DNA from: Vesta saturnalis
Lineage: Eukaryota > Arthropoda > Insecta > Coleoptera > Lampyridae
Reading direction: 5' to 3'
DNA length: 64,000 nucleotides
Assembly: GCA_036346205.1 (NCBI GenBank)
Contig: JARFJB010002196.1
Span: forward strand, 145,001 to 209,000
Below the pieces are notes generated by a model. That model was not told the DNA's origin and ran no database searches. It saw only the letters and a program-made list of their open reading frames with translations. Positions within the stretch are counted from its first letter, which is position 1. The number at the start of each line of letters is the position of its first letter. Position numbers and translations under genes: made by a program. Shown here piece by piece: positions 57,575 through 64,000 of this stretch.

Positions 57575-59920
57575 TTCCTTAATTTAATTAACCAGGAAAA
57601 TGATATCAACCTTCAACTCCATGTTTGACCCTCTTAAGGAGACCATCTTTTTAAATCGTTTCTTGTTTTACACCTCCACCATGTAGACTCTCATACCTGA
57701 AAATTTCACGTCTCTAAGTTAATAGTTTGGGCTGTGGGTTGATGGATGGATCAGTCAGTCAGTCAACTTTGTGATTGATATATAAAAGTTATTAAAATCG
57801 TGATATCCTTAGTTTTCATAATAGTATTACGAAATTGTTAAAAACAAGACGAATACTTATTTTTCTGTTACTGTTCTAAAAATATAATTAATCCATCTAA
57901 ACAACTTTTAAAATATTAAAGGTATAAGGTAACGTATACGTATTTATGGGGTAAAGCAATGAGCTAAACTTTACTTCGGGTCACTGGTGACTAGTTTTAC
58001 TTGAACACTCAATGTTATTTTTTCATTTTTTTAATTCCTTTCACTTTTCTTTAAAGATTACCTTACAAACTCATTTATTGATATTTACATTATGTTGAAT
58101 GTGAAATCAGATTTATTTTGTAGAACATTGTACTGCGACAGACTGCAGCTGTTCCTTTTGTGGGTATTTTCCTCATTGTATTGTTTTTCTTGCATTTTTT
58201 TCGTAATGCTGATTTAAAAGAGATTTAATTTTTCACGTATCTCATGGGCAATTTTCACTCCCCGTGATATTTAAATGTGTTAATATGATTCCCTGTGGAC
58301 GCCAGAAGTGTTGCCGAAGTACAAAGCGTACTATGGCCAGTGCAGAAATCTTCATCTGTCAGGCACATGTTGCAGTCAAATCAAACGGATTTACCAAGGT
58401 TTTTTTTGTAAAACTATGAAGCTTCCTGCTTGGTATCGAGTATCAGTGTATGTATAAAATAATTGCCTTTGTATACAATGTTTATAATGTTGAAATAGGC
58501 CAATTCATCGTAAAGGCAAGCACCTGTAATTTCTAGTATAAGCGCACTCTACGAAACCCCAAATAAATAACTAAAATCCAGAATATTAAGTTACATTGCT
58601 GCCCTTGACATCAGAATTTTTTAGTCTCCTTGGGTTTGAACGTTCCAATTTTCAAACCCTTGAAATTAATTTTTATACTATATTTGAAACTTCTCTGGAA
58701 CAAACCTAGAATCAGTTTTTTTGACATCCGCTAAATCTACCATTATGCTATAACTTATTATTAAATAAATCAACTAATGCATAAATTTTTATTGTTTTGC
58801 TAGAAATGAATGATAGGAAAGGGTTGGATAAAAACTTTAAACTATACGTCAGTTATTACTTATAAAAATTAGCCTGTTTATTCAAAATGTTTACAAACTA
58901 AATTTTTTTGTAAAATATATGGAACATTGCTCACTTATAAAATAAACTGTTAATATCTTTTACTTTATGAATTTCTAAAAAAAAAAAAACTTAATTGGTA
59001 TTCAATTGGTCCATTTTGTGTGCAATCGCCATTACGATAAAAAATATAAGTTTATATTGTTGTTCTATTCAGTAGTATTAATTGAAAAATGAAATATACA
59101 GACATTAACACTTCATACGGAAGGGTTAAATAATCGTATTTAATATAGCGTTTACTGTGTTGAAAAAATTAACTATCACAAATGTTCCGGTTTATTTTTA
59201 AATTACCATTGTTTTATATTTAATTAGCGCAAAATAATAAAAACTTAGCATAGCACATGTAACATTTAATACTTCTTAATTTCGACGACTGAATAATATA
59301 CCATTTAAAAACTTTACGGTAATGACAATGGATTTTATTTATTCCAATGAATAATAGATTTAAGTTTAAAAACATGAATTGAACTTTTGTGTTAAAACAA
59401 AGTGTTAATTACAAACACTCTGTACTTATAACAAGAACTAAGCTTTAGAGATGACAACGACTTATTTATAACATTGCTTGTAACATAACGAAAAAGCATC
59501 CAGTAAGTGTATTGGTTCAAATATAGTGCAATCATGGACACATTTATTATTGTTTCAAGTACTAATAAAAATTTTAAAATATTGAAGATGATAGCATTAC
59601 TAAATTAAAATAATCGATTGGACGTGTCGCTTTGATTTTTAATTGCGGTTAAGATCAAATAAGTATTATTTTAATTTTTTACAAATGTTTAAAGCTCTCA
59701 AATGTATTATGTCAACGTAGTTAGCCATTTTCGTGTATGTCATATTATATAGTTGGTCTTCGATGTCCTACTACAGTTTGCTGTTACGGCGACAACGTTG
59801 TCGGAACTCTCAAGTACGTAAGAGTATATACTTTATATAAAAAAACGAGTTGTGCAAGCAACCCCTACCTCGAGATTCATAGCGACCTGATAACATATCG
59901 GGCTCGACAGAGTACACTTG
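57575..59920. other. AT-rich sequence, no gene seen
   Basis: Nothing recognisable apart from the short GTCAGTCAGTCA run near 57754. Confidence 0.5.
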
Positions 59921-59922
59921 CA

Positions 59923-59924
<2 letters not shown>

Positions 59925-59987
<63 letters not shown>

Positions 59988-60103
59988 TGTGTGTGTGTGT
60001 GCGTGTGCGTGTGCGTGTGCGTGTGTGCGTGTGTCGTGTTTGCGTGTGTGCGTGTCGTGCGTGCGTGGTCGTGCGTGCGTTGCGCGTGCGCTGTGTGTGT
60101 GGT

Positions 60104-60151
<48 letters not shown>

Positions 60152-60179
60152 GCGCGCGTGCGCGTGCGTGTGTGTGTGT
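59925..60179. repeat. Compound TA / GT-GC microsatellite
   Basis: (TA)30 at 59925-59984 is followed without a gap by GT, GCGT and GTGC runs to 60179. All open frames here (His-Thr, Cys-Val, Tyr-Ile repeats) are artefacts. Confidence 0.95.
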
Positions 60180-61531
60180 TTAATTGAGATAGTTAGAGTA
60201 ACCACTCCGCTCACTACATATTTTTGTTTTATTATAGTATTTGTACATTCAGTCTACCACTAAATAAATTACTGATCTAGTTGAGGGCAAAGAGTTGTAT
60301 AAAATACCGTTAACGTGTAGTTGTCGTTCTTCTAATGCTCCATTCTTATAACTCTTGGTGGCGCTAGAGGCAACCTGCTCCCGATCGTCCTTTATGAGGA
60401 GAGATACCGTGGCCTTCCGCCAGGGACATTTAACCATCCCCGTCCGTTTGCTATATTTTATATTTTATTTATAATATACCTTATCTTTCGGAATAAATAT
60501 TTTTTTTCTAGAAGTGCGTAACTTATTTGTATAGTCATTAGAGCGAACTAAGCGCTCTAAATACATCTCACAAATACGGCTAAGTGCCAAAATTTCACTA
60601 ACTTCTATAAATTCAAATCAGGCTTGTGTAACGTTCGCAGGAACGGGTTTTGAACAGCGAAGGAATCAAAGCGGTGCCATGTGCACTATCCTTCTTAATC
60701 TTGGGGTGTTTAGATTGCACAGAGCTTTTCTCCGGTATAGAAAATTGGAAGTTATAGCGGAGAAATAATAATAACATGTTTTAATATTTAACTAATAAGC
60801 TTCTCTGATCATACTAATTTGGGTACGGCATAACAATGCTTTTCAAAGCGTATGATAGCAAATGTCATCTCTGGTTGTTTTATTTTCGGACTAATATCTA
60901 AATAATTAAATCACTAGTCGTTTGGTTTTGTTTTGTTTATGCGGTAACCATAATGGTAGATTAAATGTATAAAAATCCATTTTATCCTAATGACGAATTT
61001 TGGATTCGTTACTTGTTTGTTTATTCAATATGGCTATGTTTATTAACGTAGGTTTTTATTAATTTTGAGTTGATACCATTTTAAGTTGGCCATACAACAG
61101 CAATTCTACTCCAAGATCTCAACGAAAGTCAAATAACGAAGCATGCGCATTTGTCTCAAAATTTGATTCACCATTGCAAAGCGTCACACTTGTGTGAGTA
61201 ACATCCGCTTTTTCTAATATGTGGCCAACTGAATTCAGTTTGCAAATTGAAATGACTAACTACTTCGTTCTCTATCTCTAATCTTATTTATATTTTTAAA
61301 GTACAGGTTATGTATGGTAGTATATACGATCTAAGGACTCCTTGATTTGACATGGTTTATATAGGTTTTCATTGCGTATAATGTAAGTCACGCCCAATTT
61401 ACCATATTTTTAATGTAAGTACACATACCTACACCTTTTATATACCGGTTTCGGTATATAAAAAGGTGCTTAATGTTTACCAAAGTTTGTTTTAATGTTC
61501 GTTATAACCGTATTGGTAGTGCAAAATGACG
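60180..61531. other. AT-rich spacer with moderately GC-rich patch
   Basis: 60270-60450 is more GC-rich (GGTGGCGCTAGAGGCAACC) and is followed by AATAAA at about 60492, which could be a relic of an LTR or UTR. I cannot identify it. Nothing else is recognised. Confidence 0.4.
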
Positions 61532-61533
61532 TA

Positions 61534-63715
61534 CAGTAGAACGTCGTTTATCCGGACTAATTGGGACCGGAGGTGTTCCGGATATCGATTTTTCAGGACA
61601 ATCAAACATGCGCTAATTCTTTTAGCAAAAAGGAGTAAATCGATTTGTTTTCCGCGGCTCATTTATTGATTATGAAATTACAAATTTTAGTGCACAAACA
61701 AATATGTATGTAGTACATGTACATAAAAAGGCTACATTACAGTAGTGGAAAAGTAATCAGATATTTTTTTTTGAATAAAATTTCCTCGTCTTTTTTTAGC
61801 AGCTAAATCGCGGATTCGTTTTAATAAAAGCAATTGAGTTGAGCTGCTTTCCTCTTGCTCTTCAAACCATGATAGCGCAGTTTCTTGCTGTAAAGGCTTC
61901 TCCATGACTGATTCGTTCTGCTTCTTCATCCTCTTTTGAGCTTTCATCAGAATCTTCATCCTCACTCTCTTTTTGTACCAGAGAAATAATTTCATCATCG
62001 TTCAACATTTGGAAACCTGGGTCATCCTCACTTTCCAACCATGCTTGTGCATCTCCCCTGTCACAATCATTAAAGCCAGCAATTTGAGGGAATAACTCAT
62101 TCATCATCTCTTTCAAGTCTTCCTCAAGAGTTTCAGTAGTCTCAACAATCTCTTCACTTCGTCTTATCAATTTATTCCAGGCGTTTCGAAGATTCTCTGG
62201 TGTTAAAGTGTTCCGTCCATCGGCTAACATGTAACAGCAATCCTTAAGAGAAAGTTTTCTTACAAAAGATATCACACTTTCTTCATCATCTTCTGCCAGT
62301 AGTAAACGACGTAAAATTTCCTTCTTATACATCCGCTTAAACTTCTCTATCACCCCTTGATTCATCGGCTGTATCAGAGCTGTGACATTGGGGGGCAAAT
62401 GCTTCACTTCAAAATCTTCTTCTGCAATCAAACCATGAAGATCTGGATGGGATGGTGCATTGTCAAGTAGGAGGAGAGCTTTTCCCCCTTTAGCTCTAAA
62501 TTTATTCACAGCCGGGATAAATTCCTTTGTGTACCAATCATACAATACCTCAACGTCCATCCAAGCATTTCTCTGAGCCTTGTAGCACACAGGAAGACAT
62601 TTCATATTTTTGAAACACCGCGGCTTCTTTGATTTACCGATCACGAGTAGAGGCAGAGCATGAGTTCCACTCGCATTTGCGCACACCAGAACTGTTACTC
62701 GTTCTTTATTCACTTTGAAACCAGGGGCTGATGACTCTTTCTTTGATGCGAGTGATTTTCGTAGTAATGATTTCCAATTTAAACCAGTTTCATCGGCGTT
62801 ATACACGTCATCTAAAGCATATCCTTCATTCATCAAAAATTCTGCAAAATTTCTTATGAATCCCTCAGCAGCACCTGAATCACTAGATAAACGTTCTTCT
62901 TCAAACTCCAACTCACGCAATTTAAAATTCTTCAACTAGCCTGTGCTCGCCTTAAAAACCGGACTTCCACCTACCTTTTCATTCAACTGCAACGCTTTCT
63001 TACATAACAATGGTCCAGAAATAGGATCTCCCTTACTCCTTCTCTGAATAAACCATAGGTAAACAGCGTCTTCTATTTTTTTATCCATTGCTAATCTCAT
63101 AGTTTTTCTGTTTCTCGGCCCTTCTTCGCTGCCTAACTCTGATGCGAAATCCAAAATTTCATCTTTTCGATTCTTCAAATCATAAATTGTAGATTTTCCA
63201 ACATTATATGACTTCATCAAACACTGAACACTCCCACATTTCTTTAATTTCTTGATAATCTCCATCTTCTTCTCAATCGATAAAACGTTACGGTTTCGTT
63301 TTTCCTTTTTCTCACTTGTGGAAGACATTTTCACGACGCAACTTTTTACAATGTACACACGCAATTTTTTTTTGTTTTTATAGAAAAAAATTTTGTTTAT
63401 ATAGAAACTAATACGTCTCAATCCGGAACTTATCGGATTATTGATCTATTATCATTGATCCGCCACAACAGGTTGAAACTAACGAGATGACACGTTGAAA
63501 CTCGAATACAGCGGTAGACTGACTGGGGTGCCGAGGAGAACGAGAGTAGGAGGGAGGAAAAGGATGATGCAAACCAACATTGTAGGGTGTGGTGGGGTAA
63601 GCGGTAAGCTTAGTCGCGCGTAGGTCACGGTACAGAAAGAATGCTTCATCATCTCGGTTTGTCAGGATAATTGACGTTCCGGTTAACTGACATCCGGATA
63701 AACGACGTTCTAGTG
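61534..63715 (-). mobile_element. Tigger/pogo element, complete
   Basis: Ends are CAGTAGAACGTCGTTTATCC at the left and, inverted, CACTAGAACGTCGTTTATCC at the right, flanked by TA (61532-61533, 63716-63717), the pogo/Tigger target. Inverted repeats are about 24 bases with one mismatch, then diverge. Length is 2182 bases, normal for an autonomous Tigger. The single transposase gene on the minus strand is almost intact, so this is one of the youngest insertions in the window. Confidence 0.94.
61732..63328 (-). pseudogene. Tigger-type transposase, nearly intact
   Basis: The start is ATG 63328 (MSSTSEKKEKRNRNVLSIEK). A longer upstream open frame lies in the AT-rich leader and is not needed. Domains: CENP-B-type N-terminal HTH (KKMEIIKKLKKCGSVQCLMK, VGKSTIYDLKN), a second HTH (AVYLWFIQRRSKGDPISGPL), then the DDE_1 nuclease. 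Catalytic positions are NADETGLNWK (about 62805), LLLLDNAPSHP (about 62470) and QPMNQGVI (about 62360), where the family has Asp in place of Asn. A UAG at 62936-62938 stands where relatives have Trp (one base from TGG). A frameshift near 61925 separates the acidic region from the end (LSWFEEQEE, RIRDLAAKKRR, KISDYF), which stops at 61732-61734. The total of about 530 codons is typical. Confidence 0.93.
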
Positions 63716-63717
63716 TA

Positions 63718-64000
63718 TTTGTAATGTAAACAATACAGAAAAAGAAATTATTTATCAAAACTGTATTGTCAAAATTAATTATTATTAATAATTACTTATG
63801 TTCACCGTGCAATTACAACAACCCGAAAAATAAGCTTCAGATATTTTTCCCCTTGTTTCAGTATGAGTACTGGCATTAACGTCTTCTATCATTGCTGGCT
63901 TCTGATTTTCTGACGTAGAGGAAAAGGATTCGCAAGTAACCATTTTTTTACAGTGAGCTTATGTTACGTAACTACGCCCAAGAAAGTGACCGGTGTATCT
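63718..64000. other. Window end, nothing recognised
   Basis: AT-rich sequence without a supportable feature. Confidence 0.5.

Noticed and set aside
59918..60214. Open frames encoding His-Thr, Cys-Val and Tyr-Ile repeats
   Set aside because: Microsatellite artefacts.
1..64000. CRISPR arrays, operons, riboswitches, rRNA genes
   Set aside because: The tandem arrays lack the repeat-spacer pattern, and everything recognised is eukaryotic; none of these feature types is supported.

Overview
The window is eukaryotic, AT-rich (most of it visibly near 70 % A+T) and almost entirely transposable-element sequence. The combination of Copia with an internal-tRNA-type primer site, piggyBac, pogo/Tigger, PIF/Harbinger with a MADF-BESS partner gene, several IS630/Tc1/mariner-type elements with very long inverted repeats and CAGGGTG/CACCCTG or CACTGTG ends, and tRNA-derived SINEs fits an insect genome, possibly a beetle. 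The order is a guess. I found no host gene that I could name and defend.

Layout. 0-4 kb: GT microsatellites, a very T-rich plus strand, a CAGAGA hexamer array and a ~41-bp minisatellite. 4.5-5.8 kb: remains of a PIF/Harbinger element (MADF-BESS gene facing a truncated transposase). 7.8-16.8 kb: one Copia retrotransposon on the minus strand, with a 5'-truncated SINE-like piece in its 3' LTR, a deleted mariner-type element A (itself containing a long foldback element), and a nearly complete mariner-type element B with ~650-bp inverted repeats. 16.8-26.2 kb: noncoding AT-rich sequence with one GC-rich patch. 26.2-29.5 kb: a decayed piggyBac split by a foldback element. 31.1-31.8 kb: a fragment of a multi-copy protein family with FEN/PIN-like motifs and a Cys-rich tail. 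32.2-34.9 kb: a nearly complete piggyBac with TTAA target duplication. 35.2-36.8 kb: a third piggyBac end and a reverse-transcriptase fragment. 39-40 kb: SINE and transposase fragments. 41.1-44.3 kb: a longer, decayed copy of the FEN/PIN-like family, interrupted by a SINE and head-to-head with a YqaJ exonuclease-like gene (45.2-45.8 kb). 46.1-47.3 kb: a long palindromic element. 48-48.8 kb: a transposase split by a SINE exactly in its first catalytic motif. 49.5-51.1 and 51.8-54.3 kb: two more mariner-type elements. 56.8-57.6 kb: a miniature Harbinger element. 59.9-60.2 kb: compound TA/GT microsatellite. 61.5-63.7 kb: a nearly intact Tigger element with one stop, one frameshift and an altered third catalytic residue.

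The genes do not form a pathway. The coding information consists of transposases, retroelement polyproteins and nucleases of selfish elements at different stages of decay. The nesting gives a relative chronology: Copia before A and B, A before its internal foldback, the mariner fragment at 48 kb before its SINE, and the FEN/PIN-like copy before its SINE. The most interesting unexplained material is the FEN/PIN-like plus Cys-rich family (two copies) and its head-to-head YqaJ neighbour, which may be parts of an undescribed mobile system.
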